From positions 1 through 40,201 of the forward strand of contig CAZCEC010000062.1 in the NCBI GenBank assembly GCA_964497615.1: DNA of 40,201 bases, given 5' to 3'. Under the pieces are notes generated by a model that saw only the letters and a program-made list of their open reading frames with translations, was not told where the DNA came from and did no database searches. Position 1 is the first letter of the stretch; each line of letters begins with the position of its first letter. Shown here in pieces: positions 10,196 through 20,803 of this stretch. The DNA is from CAZCEC01 sp964497615 (lineage in GTDB: Bacteria > Chloroflexota > Anaerolineae > Anaerolineales > UBA6663). A program made the translations under genes and the position numbers.

Positions 10196-12345
10196 GGCTG
10201 CACCTCCCGGAGCACGGCGTCTTGCGCGTTGATGACGGTGGCGCCGGCCTGGTAGGGCTGGCCGCCGAAGTTGACGATGATTTGCAGGCCGTTGCTGTAG
10301 GTGGTGGCCGAGACCTCCGGCGCCAGGCGCGCGCGCGCCACGATCTCTGCGCCGCGCACCGGCCCCAGCAGGCCGTTCAGCCACTGGTAGGTGCGCTCGA
10401 TTTCGGGCGTCCACTGCGAGGCGGCCGAGGTGTAAATCCAGCTTGAGCTGGTGCGCAGGATCCGGGAGGTGGATTCCTGGCTGAGGAAGAAGGATGGGTA
10501 GACGTTGAAATCGACGTGCCGCAGCAAATCGGCCTGCAGGTTGGAGGAGAAGTTGAGCGCCGGGCCGTAGGCGGGGACATAGCCCGCCAGCACAATCGGC
10601 AGGAAGGGCACGGCTTCGGCGGTGAACAGGTAGCCGCTGTTGGTCAGGGGCATGTCGTAGTAAGCCCGCATGTAGGCGAACAGGTAGTCGTTGGGCCGGT
10701 AGAAGCCGGTGGGGCCGGGGTTTTCGGCCAGCAGCGTCTGGTAGCCCTGGAGGGCCTCGTCGCGGCCCACAAAGGCGCCGCGCCGGAAGTCGCTGTAGAG
10801 GGTTGAGCCGAGGCCATCCAGCGCCAGGCCCGCCCCCAGGTCGGAGAAGACCGCCGCGCTCAGCCGCGCGTAGCGTTCGCGGATGGTGGCCAGCGTCATC
10901 AGGTAATGGCCCTTATTGCGATTGCCGCCCGCTAGGCTGACGCCGGTGATGGCGTGGGCCAGGTCGTTGCGGGCCGAGTAGCCCGGCTCATCCCACAGCG
11001 CCGCCTGGGGGTCGAGATAGAGCGCGAGACTGCCGCCGCTGCCCGCCAGCGTTTCCGCCAGGGTCCGCAGGTCGCCCAGCCCGCCCAGGGCGCGCTCCAG
11101 GCGCAGACTGGCGGGGGGCATGGCGCCCGCGCCCTTCGGCTGCCAGCCGTAATAGATGACCTCCGGGTGGCGCACCGCCAGCGCCTCCAGGATGCCGGCC
11201 ATCTGGCTGACCGTGGTCATGGGGATGAAGCGCTGCCAGAAGAGGATGGGTTCCTTGTCGCCCGCCAGGAACTCGAGCCGGATGCCGATGTCGCCATCGG
11301 CCGCCTGCGCCGCTGGCAGCATGGCCTTGTCGCGCAGGTATTGCTGATAACTCCGGGCCAGGCCTACGTAATCGCTGCCGGGGCCGGTCAGGAAGCGGTA
11401 ATGCACCGTGATGTCGAAGGCGTTGGGGCTGGGCTGGAGCGTGGTGACGCCGGCCCCGGCGCGGTTGGTGGCCTGGAAGTAGGCCTCGTTGTAGATGAAG
11501 GCCGAGTACAGGAAGTTGAACTTGGTGGTGACGCCGGCCGGGTGCACCTGGAGCCGGCCATAGGGGGCGCCGCGCTCGACAACGGCCAGGTAGGCGTGCT
11601 GCGCCTCGCCGTGCACCATGCCGCTGACCGGCAGGCTGAGCAGGTGGGGCGCGATGACGGTGGGGTCGTAGTCCAGCGCGCCGATCATCCCCATGTCCGC
11701 CCCATAGTAGCGGCCATAGAACATGTTGCGCGCCTTGGTGGTGGCGGCAAAGCGGATCAGGCTGCCGGCGCCATCGGGGATGAACATGTAGCCCGGCGTC
11801 TCGGCCTCGCGCGTGGCGCCCAGGAACGGATACAGGTGCAGCAGGCCCAGCTTGTACTCGCCCGTTTCGGCAATCGAGCTGAAAGGCACCTCCACGCGCA
11901 CGCCGCTGGGCTCCAGTTCCACACGCATCAGCAGCGAGATGCCCGCCTCGGTGAAGGTCACCGCCGCCTCGAAGCCCTGGCCGGTGGGCCGGAAGTCGAG
12001 GCTGTGCTCGTCGCGGGTGATGGAGTAGCGCTCGTCCACCGCCTTGGGGTCCAGCGCATCAATGCTGATCCCGCTGCTGGCGAAGGCCGTCCAGGTGCGG
12101 TTCAGGTCGTCGTCGTCGGTGACTTCTTCCAGGTTCGAGTGCCACACATAGCCGCTGCGCTTGTCCACCACCTGGAAGGCCAAGGTCTCCGCATCGGCGT
12201 AGAGCTGGAACAGGTCGTTCTCGGCCATCAAGGCCATTTCGCCTAGGCGGCTGAGGGCGGGCGGCGCGGCCGCGGCAGGCGAGACCGCCGCCAGCAGCAG
12301 CGCGAGGGCCAGCACCCCCTGGCGGACCAAGCGAAGACTAGCCAC
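10192..12345 (-). CDS. Secreted DUF5696 protein of the sugar-transport module
   Basis: This 717-residue protein has a typical signal peptide (hydrophobic residues about 8-22, then Ala-rich) and no lipobox cysteine. I recognise it as a DUF5696 protein, a family that sits beside ABC sugar permeases in Firmicutes and Chloroflexota and has no assigned activity. The N-terminal half (YADAETLAFQVVDKRSGYVW, RVEVPFSSI) looks like a beta-supersandwich. The middle (VIYYGWQPKG, GGSLALYLDP, GAGLALDGLGSTLYSDF with Asp510 and Asp519) resembles the strand ends of a TIM barrel, and the end (VNFGGQPYQAG) a small beta domain. That order recalls some glycosidases, but this is inference. The GTG start at 12345 has GGGAGG upstream and overlaps the previous stop by 8 bases; the end overlaps the next permease as ATGA. 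Confidence 0.82.
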   Translation of the reverse strand: MASLRLVRQGVLALALLLAAVSPAAAAPPALSRLGEMALMAENDLFQLYADAETLAFQVVDKRSGYVWHSNLEEVTDDDDLNRTWTAFASSGISIDALDPKAVDERYSITRDEHSLDFRPTGQGFEAAVTFTEAGISLLMRVELEPSGVRVEVPFSSIAETGEYKLGLLHLYPFLGATREAETPGYMFIPDGAGSLIRFAATTKARNMFYGRYYGADMGMIGALDYDPTVIAPHLLSLPVSGMVHGEAQHAYLAVVERGAPYGRLQVHPAGVTTKFNFLYSAFIYNEAYFQATNRAGAGVTTLQPSPNAFDITVHYRFLTGPGSDYVGLARSYQQYLRDKAMLPAAQAADGDIGIRLEFLAGDKEPILFWQRFIPMTTVSQMAGILEALAVRHPEVIYYGWQPKGAGAMPPASLRLERALGGLGDLRTLAETLAGSGGSLALYLDPQAALWDEPGYSARNDLAHAITGVSLAGGNRNKGHYLMTLATIRERYARLSAAVFSDLGAGLALDGLGSTLYSDFRRGAFVGRDEALQGYQTLLAENPGPTGFYRPNDYLFAYMRAYYDMPLTNSGYLFTAEAVPFLPIVLAGYVPAYGPALNFSSNLQADLLRHVDFNVYPSFFLSQESTSRILRTSSSWIYTSAASQWTPEIERTYQWLNGLLGPVRGAEIVARARLAPEVSATTYSNGLQIIVNFGGQPYQAGATVINAQDAVLREVQP

Positions 12346-14392
12346 GCAGACCGACCTCCCGCACAATGGCCGAGATGAAGTCGAAGAGCTGGTTGAACAG
12401 CACGTACAGGATGTAGCCGGTGAGCACGAACAGCGCCCCGGTGAACAGGGTCAGCAGGACGTTGCGGACCGTCTCGCCCGGCGTGTAGTTGTGGATCTCC
12501 TTGACCATGATGATCAGCATCGCCCCGGTCCACACCCAGATCAGGTCGCGGGTGAAGGTGAACAGGAAGACTTCATTCTCGGTCAGCACGTTGGAGATGA
12601 GGGCCAGGGGCAGGGCGAACAGGGCGTAGGGGAAGAGGCTGTAGGCCGTGCCGATGATCACGTCGCGCACGCGGCCCTCGCCGTCGCTGATGGTGGACAC
12701 GAGGTAGTTGGCCGTCATCCACAGCGCCAGCAGCCCGAGGGTGACGACGATCTCATTCTCTAGCGGGATATCGGCCAGGGAGGCGTAGGGGTTGAAGATG
12801 AAGCTGGTCACATAGAGCGTGGCCACGCGCACCACCACCACCCAGGCAAAGGTGAGCCCGGCGAAGAGCAGGCTGCCGCGCAGCTTGGCCTTGATGTAAT
12901 AGAAGCTGTCGGCCGGGTAGCGGATGAAGCGGAACATGAACACCAGGTCGTCCACCAGCTTGCGCTCGCGCACGGCGGCCTGCCAGCGGCGCAGCGGGTC
13001 CAGCCAGCGGGTGCGGGCCTCCACCCGGCGGCCCAGGCCCACCGCCACGGCCAGGCCCACCGCCCCCAGCAGGGCCTGGCTGAGGAAGCGCTGGAGCACC
13101 ACGTTGCGCAGTTCCCAGAAGGCTTCGGAGTAGCCGTGGCGGTCCTCGGCCAGCCGGTAGGCGGCCAGCGCGCCCCAATAGTCGCCGGCCTTGTAGGCCG
13201 CGTCCGCGATGGCCTGGTAGGCCATGATGAAGGAGCCGTTCAGGTCGAGCACCTGCTGGAAGTAGGGGCGCGCCTCGGCGTAATAGCCCTCCATGTACAG
13301 CCGCACGCCGGCATGCACGGTCTGGGCGAAGGCGGTGGTCTGATAGACGACGATGGCGTTCTTGTCCTTGTCGAGGACGTAGATGCGGTCCTGGTGGCGC
13401 GCGATGGCGACGGGGTTGCGCAGGGTGCCCAGCCGCTGGTCGCCTGCGTCGCGGGCCACGAAGACGAACAACAGGGTGCCGTCGTAGTCATATTCGAAGA
13501 TCGCGCCCTCCGCATCCACGGCCAGCACCAGCCCGGTGTCGCTGACGTGCAGGTCGCGGAAGCTGGTGGAGCCGAACGTCTCGGGGAAGATGTTCTTCCC
13601 GGCGATGGTGAACTTCTTGATGCTCTGGCCGGGGTTGGTGCCGGCGGTGATGGTGAACACCAGAGACTGGTGGTCGATGGCCAGGTTGGAGGGCGAGGCG
13701 GCCTCGTTCTTGATGAACTGCTCGAGCTGCTCGGGCGTCAGGAACAGCCGCTGCAGGATCATCTTGAGCGACATGGTGGCCGAGTTGGACCCGAAGTAGC
13801 CGATGAAGTCGCCGTTGGTGTTCATCTGCACGAGGCCGTTGACCGAGCCTTCGCTGATGATGTACAGGTTCTCGCGGGCATCCACGGCGATCTTGCGCGG
13901 CAGGAACTCGCGGCTGCGGCCAAAGAGCGGCTCATCCGGCCGGCCAAACTGGTTCACCAGCCCGCCGGCCGCATCCAGCAATACGATGGCATCCTGTCCG
14001 GCGTCGGCGATGAACAGGCTGCCCTCGTCATCTACGAACACGCCAGTGGGCGTGTCCAGCAGGTCGGCGCCATACTCGGCCACGATCTCGGACCCGCGCA
14101 CCTGCACGATGCGGTGGTTGCCGGCATCGGCGATGTAGATGACGCCGTCTGGGGTGAGGTACATGTCCTCGGGATCGTCCAGGTCCAGGTCGATCTCGGC
14201 CACGGGGGTGTAGGCGTCCTGGGTGTTGATGAGCCAGCCGCCGGGGCCCCAGGCCCAGGTGGTATAGGGCGTCTGCGCGGCGGCGTCGCGCCCGCCCAGC
14301 GGCAAGAGACAAAGAAGAAGAAAGAGAAAAAGGACGAGCCTCGGCGCTCTATCTTGGCCGCTTTCTTTTTCTCTCGAAGCCAGGCGTTTCAT
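12338..14392 (-). CDS. NHL-repeat, TPR and Yip1-domain membrane protein
   Basis: From the ATG at 14392 the product has 684 residues. A signal peptide or signal anchor (about 19-40) is followed by NHL-type beta-propeller repeats (PEDMYLTPDGVIYIADAGNHRI, then PTGVFVDDEGSLFIADAG and others, about 65-370). A TPR-like helical pair follows (LYMEGYYAEARPYFQQVLDLNG, AYKAGDYWGALAAYRLAED), then a membrane helix near 455. The last 200 residues are a polytopic Yip1-type domain with about five membrane segments. The start overlaps the permease stop as ATGA and the stop overlaps the DUF5696 start by 8 bases, so it is translated with the transporter. The layout suggests an extracellular propeller sensing or scaffolding domain on a membrane base. 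Its function is unknown; assisting the permeases or the giant binding protein is a guess. Confidence 0.82.
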   Translation of the reverse strand: MKRLASREKESGQDRAPRLVLFLFLLLCLLPLGGRDAAAQTPYTTWAWGPGGWLINTQDAYTPVAEIDLDLDDPEDMYLTPDGVIYIADAGNHRIVQVRGSEIVAEYGADLLDTPTGVFVDDEGSLFIADAGQDAIVLLDAAGGLVNQFGRPDEPLFGRSREFLPRKIAVDARENLYIISEGSVNGLVQMNTNGDFIGYFGSNSATMSLKMILQRLFLTPEQLEQFIKNEAASPSNLAIDHQSLVFTITAGTNPGQSIKKFTIAGKNIFPETFGSTSFRDLHVSDTGLVLAVDAEGAIFEYDYDGTLLFVFVARDAGDQRLGTLRNPVAIARHQDRIYVLDKDKNAIVVYQTTAFAQTVHAGVRLYMEGYYAEARPYFQQVLDLNGSFIMAYQAIADAAYKAGDYWGALAAYRLAEDRHGYSEAFWELRNVVLQRFLSQALLGAVGLAVAVGLGRRVEARTRWLDPLRRWQAAVRERKLVDDLVFMFRFIRYPADSFYYIKAKLRGSLLFAGLTFAWVVVVRVATLYVTSFIFNPYASLADIPLENEIVVTLGLLALWMTANYLVSTISDGEGRVRDVIIGTAYSLFPYALFALPLALISNVLTENEVFLFTFTRDLIWVWTGAMLIIMVKEIHNYTPGETVRNVLLTLFTGALFVLTGYILYVLFNQLFDFISAIVREVGLRG

Positions 14393-15297
14393 CCCTTTAA
14401 CCCTGAGTGCGACATGGTGCTCATCACCTGGCTTTGCAGCAGGATGAAGACGAGCAGGTTGGGCAGGAACATGATCAGGGCGGCGGCGGCGGCGATGCCC
14501 TGACCGGCCACGGCGTTGGCCCCGGCGGTGGTGGAGGTGAGGGTGGTCAGGTAGAAGGCAAAGGTCTTGAGGTTTTCGCTGTTGATGTACAGGGTGGAGA
14601 TTTCGGTGTTGTTCCAGGTGGCCTGGAAGGTGAGGATGGCGATGGTGGCCACCGCCGGCCGGATCATGGGCAGGATCACCTTCCAGTAGATCCACACGTC
14701 CGACGCCCCGTCCACCTGGGCGGCCTCCACCACCTCGTCGGGGATGCCGTCGATGAACTGCTTGATCAGGAACAGGCCCACCGGCAGCGCCAGGCCGGGC
14801 AGGATGTGGGCCCAGAAGGTGTTCATCAGCTGCAAGCGTTCGATCACCAGGAATTTCGGAATGGTGACGGCGATGGGAACGAACATCAGGGCCACGGTGT
14901 TGATGGTGAACAGGACCTGCTTGAGCTTGAAGCGCTTCTTCGACAGGGCATAGGCCGCCGTGGTAGACACCACGATGGAGGCACCCACGGTGATGAACGT
15001 GATGGTCAGGCTGTTGAACAGGTAGCGGCTGACGGGGATGCCGGACTTGGACACGCGCCCGAATAGCTCGGTGAAGTTATCCAGGGTGGGGTTGATGACG
15101 AAGAAGCGCGGCGGATAGGCAAACAGCTCATCCAGCGGCTTGAAGGCGGTGGAGATGATGTAGATGATGGGCAGCAACATCACCACCAGCAGCGGCGCCA
15201 GCACGACGTAGAACTTTAGCTGGCTGACGTGGAAGCCCTTGGGATTGATCCCGCTGTTGTAGTGGCTGGAGAAGCGGCGCAGGCGGTTCAGGCGCAT
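14389..15297 (-). CDS. Carbohydrate ABC transporter permease, MalG type (first permease pair)
   Basis: The 302-residue protein has six membrane segments, an ISTAFKPLDELFAYPPRFF segment typical of MalG-type permeases, and an EAA loop (VEAAQVDGASDVWIYWKVILP). The start is the ATG at 15297; the open frame extends upstream into the preceding permease gene, where the residues are shadow sequence. It lies 11 bases after the previous permease and overlaps the next gene as ATGA. With the permease at 15309-16283 it should form the channel fed by the large binding protein encoded just upstream. The ATP-hydrolysing subunit is not in the window. Confidence 0.9.
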   Translation of the reverse strand: MRLNRLRRFSSHYNSGINPKGFHVSQLKFYVVLAPLLVVMLLPIIYIISTAFKPLDELFAYPPRFFVINPTLDNFTELFGRVSKSGIPVSRYLFNSLTITFITVGASIVVSTTAAYALSKKRFKLKQVLFTINTVALMFVPIAVTIPKFLVIERLQLMNTFWAHILPGLALPVGLFLIKQFIDGIPDEVVEAAQVDGASDVWIYWKVILPMIRPAVATIAILTFQATWNNTEISTLYINSENLKTFAFYLTTLTSTTAGANAVAGQGIAAAAALIMFLPNLLVFILLQSQVMSTMSHSGLKG

Positions 15298-15308
15298 GGT
15301 CGGTTCCG

Positions 15309-16269
15309 TCAATCGTTGCTGCCAAACAGCCGGGTGGCCAGCCGCGAGAACAGCAGCACCATCAACAGCAGCACCACCGAGACGGCGGCGGCGTAGCCCA
15401 TTTCGTAGCGCAGGTAGCCGTAGTCTTCGATGTGGTTGACGATGAGCTGGCCCGCGTATTGCGGGGTGGGGTTGGTGCCGGAGAGCGTCACCCCGATGGC
15501 GCCGGCCTGGAAGGTGGCCACGATGGCGATCACCGCCCCGAACAGCATCTGCGGCTTCATGGACGGCACGGTGATGTGGATGATCTCCTGGAAGCGGCTG
15601 CTGATGCCGTCCAGGCTGCCGGCCTCGTACAACTCCGGGTTGATTTCCAGGATGCCGGCCAGCATGGCCAGGAAGCCCACGCCCATGCTGCTCCACAGCG
15701 TCACCAGGATCATCACCGTCATCAGGTACTGCGGCGACTGGAGCCACTGCTCCGGCTCCTGGATGGCGCCCAGGCTCAGCAAGAAGCTGTTCAGATAACC
15801 GTTCTGGTCGCCGCTGAACAGGGTGAGCCACACCGCCCCCATCGCCACGCCCGAGGTCATCGAGGGCGAATAGAGGATCAGGGCCAGCACGGTGCGCGGG
15901 CCCTTGGGCACCTGGGCCAGCACCCAGGCCAGCAGGAACGACAGCACATAGCCGCCCGGGCCCACCAGCACGGCGAACTTGAGCGTGTTTGGCAGCACGT
16001 AGCGCATGAAGATGTCGTCCTGGGTGAGCAGGGCGATGTAGTTGCGCAGCCCGTTGAAGGTCGGCGGCTGGATGGTGTCGAACGTGGTGAACGACAGCCC
16101 GGCGGCCACCGCCACCGGCACCACGATGAAGGTGAAGAACAGCACCCCGTAGGCCGAGAGGAAGACGTAGGCGCTGCCTTCCTTGTCGGCCCAGCGCTTC
16201 AGGCGCGACTGCTGCGCCTCGGGCGCGCCGCCCCGCACGCCGACGGCGGCGGCCAACGATTGCGGCTGG

Positions 16270-16283
<14 letters not shown>
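15309..16283 (-). CDS. Sugar ABC transporter permease, MalF type (first permease pair)
   Basis: From the ATG at 16283 the protein has 324 residues. A polar N-terminal stretch of about 35 residues is followed by six membrane segments and a divergent EAA loop (YEAGSLDGISSRFQEIIHITVP). An AGAGGTGG ribosome site lies just upstream of the ATG, within the end of the solute-binding gene, which it overlaps by 14 bases. Residues SFTTFDTIQPPTFNGLRNYIALL match the periplasmic entry region of MalF-type permeases. It should form a heterodimer with the next gene product and receive substrate from the roughly 960-residue binding protein. Confidence 0.9.
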
Positions 16284-19164
<2,881 letters not shown>

Positions 19165-19185
19165 GGATCGCCTCGCGGGAAAGCA

Positions 19186-19215
19186 GGAGGGCGCCGTGCT
19201 GGCACGGCGCCCTCC
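19186..19215 (-). terminator. Intercistronic 14-bp perfect hairpin after the sugar-binding lipoprotein gene
   Basis: GGAGGGCGCCGTGC (19186-19199) and its exact complement (19202-19215) flank two bases, just downstream of the stop at 19226. No U tract follows, so it may stabilise the 3' end of the upstream message or terminate partially, rather than stop transcription fully. Confidence 0.7.
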
Positions 19216-19225
19216 CAGTGTAACG

Positions 19226-20719
19226 CTATTGGCCCATCGCGGCCAGGGCGTCCGCCAACTGCTGGTTGGCGAACTCCTCCAACTGCACCGAATAGTCCTC
19301 GAACTTGATGTCGCCGTTCAGGGCGGCGGCAATCACGCCGGCCACATTGACATCTTGCTGGTCGCCGATGTCGATGCCGGGCTTGCCCTCCCAGCGGGCA
19401 TTGATGTAGCCGGGCACCATCTTGGCCAGCGACTCGATTGTGCTGTTGTCCAGGTTCTCCATCGCGGCCAGGATGCCGGGCTTGTCAACGAATTCTTCGA
19501 ACAGCGCGACCGAGGCGTCGTCGAGCGACACCGGCATCTTGGGCGCCGACCCGGCGGCGCGCGCCAGCTCGGCCTCGACCGCGTAGGCCTCGGCGGAGAA
19601 CGTCATCCACTTGGCGAAGTCGTAGGCGGCGTCCTTGTCGGCGGCTGTCTCCGAGACGACGATCACGTCGCCCACCAGGGCCTGGTTGCCGCCGGGGAAC
19701 CCGATGAAGTCCCAATCGAATTCGACATTCTGGATCCAGCCCGGCACGTTCCAGGAGGCGTCCCAGCGCATGCCGACCTCTTGATTGAGGAACAGTTCCC
19801 ACGGGCCGACTGAGTTGAAGTTGGTCTTCTGATCGTCGCTCAGCCCCTGCCAGGTGTACTGCTTGAGCTCGGCCGCGGTCTCAATGGCATCCTTGAACGC
19901 GGCCGAGTTGTAGTTCATCTGCTCGCCGTCGAAGCCGAACCACTTGAGCTCGGGGTCGGCCGAGTTGGGAAGCCAGCCGACCATGAACTCCTGCTCGTCC
20001 AGGCCCAGCACGCCGTTGTCCACGTCGTGCAGGCCGGTGACGGCGTCCTCGAAGTCTTCGACGCTGAAGCCGTACTCGGGCGCGTCCAGGTTGGCGGCCT
20101 CGTACAGGTCGCGGTTCACGAAGTAGCCCATCACGAACTGGGCCGCCGGCAGGCCGAGCACCTGGCCGTCGTAGGTGACGGCATCCTGCCACACCTGGGG
20201 GACGTTCTGCCAGTCGCCATCCTCGGCGACGTAGCTGCTCAGGTCGGCCAGCCAGCCGTTGGTGACGTACAGCGGCACATTGTTGGCCATGAACACATCG
20301 GGCAGCTCGCCGCGCGCGGCGTAGGCGGTCAGGATCGCATCCCAGCCGCCCTCGCCGGACATGTCCACGAACTCGACGGTGACATTCGGGTGCCGGTCAA
20401 TGTAGGCGGCCACCAACTGGCGCTGGATGTTGTTCTCTTCCTCGGTGCCCAGGTTCCAGTTGGCGTAGCGGATGGTCACCGGCTCCATGGGCGCGTCGGT
20501 GGGCGCGGGCGCATCGGTGGGCGCGGGCGCATCGGTGGGTGCAGGGGCGTCGGTGGGCGCCGGCACATCCGTCGGCGCAGGGGGGGCCTGCGTGTCGGCG
20601 GCGGGCGGCTGGGTGGGCTGCGGGGCAGTGGTGGCCGTGGGCGCCGCGGTGCAGGCTACCAGGCTCACCAACACGGCAGCGGCCATCACCCACTGGGTCA
20701 ATTTAGCGTAGCGTTTCAT
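19226..20719 (-). CDS. ABC transporter sugar-binding lipoprotein
   Basis: From the ATG at 20719, preceded by a strong GAGGAGGAAGG, the protein has 497 residues. The signal ends in a lipobox, LVAC with Cys23, so it is lipid-anchored outside the membrane. A Pro/Thr/Ala/Asp-rich tether follows, with a six-residue unit APTDAP repeated about five times. The family-1 solute-binding domain starts near residue 80 (VTIRYANWNLGTEEE) and includes DVFMANNVPLYVTNGWLADLSSYV, YDGQVLGLPAAQFVMGYFVNRDLYEAA and SETAADKDAAYDFAKWMTFS. It lies 84 bases after the GH94 gene and is followed by a strong hairpin. It could feed the second permease pair, which has no adjacent binding protein of its own. The substrate is inferred as beta-gluco-oligosaccharide. 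Confidence 0.92.
   Translation of the reverse strand: MKRYAKLTQWVMAAAVLVSLVACTAAPTATTAPQPTQPPAADTQAPPAPTDVPAPTDAPAPTDAPAPTDAPAPTDAPMEPVTIRYANWNLGTEEENNIQRQLVAAYIDRHPNVTVEFVDMSGEGGWDAILTAYAARGELPDVFMANNVPLYVTNGWLADLSSYVAEDGDWQNVPQVWQDAVTYDGQVLGLPAAQFVMGYFVNRDLYEAANLDAPEYGFSVEDFEDAVTGLHDVDNGVLGLDEQEFMVGWLPNSADPELKWFGFDGEQMNYNSAAFKDAIETAAELKQYTWQGLSDDQKTNFNSVGPWELFLNQEVGMRWDASWNVPGWIQNVEFDWDFIGFPGGNQALVGDVIVVSETAADKDAAYDFAKWMTFSAEAYAVEAELARAAGSAPKMPVSLDDASVALFEEFVDKPGILAAMENLDNSTIESLAKMVPGYINARWEGKPGIDIGDQQDVNVAGVIAAALNGDIKFEDYSVQLEEFANQQLADALAAMGQ
20491..20580 (-). repeat. Five 18-bp tandem repeats encoding the lipoprotein tether
   Basis: Units of 18 bases start at 20491, 20509, 20527, 20545 and 20563 and differ at a few positions. 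They encode the repeated APTDAP hexapeptide between the lipobox and the binding domain. Repeat number could vary between strains. Confidence 0.9.
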
Positions 20720-20803
20720 CCTTCCTCCTCGAAGTCTGTTAAGAAACCGGTACAACCGTCTGGTGGGACGATGAACTACCCCAATACGCGCCTCCTTTGT
20801 CAG

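Noticed and set aside
20741..20756. A possible second LacI-type operator (GAAACCGGT) upstream of the sugar-binding lipoprotein
   Set aside because: Only one half-site matches; the right half is not complementary.
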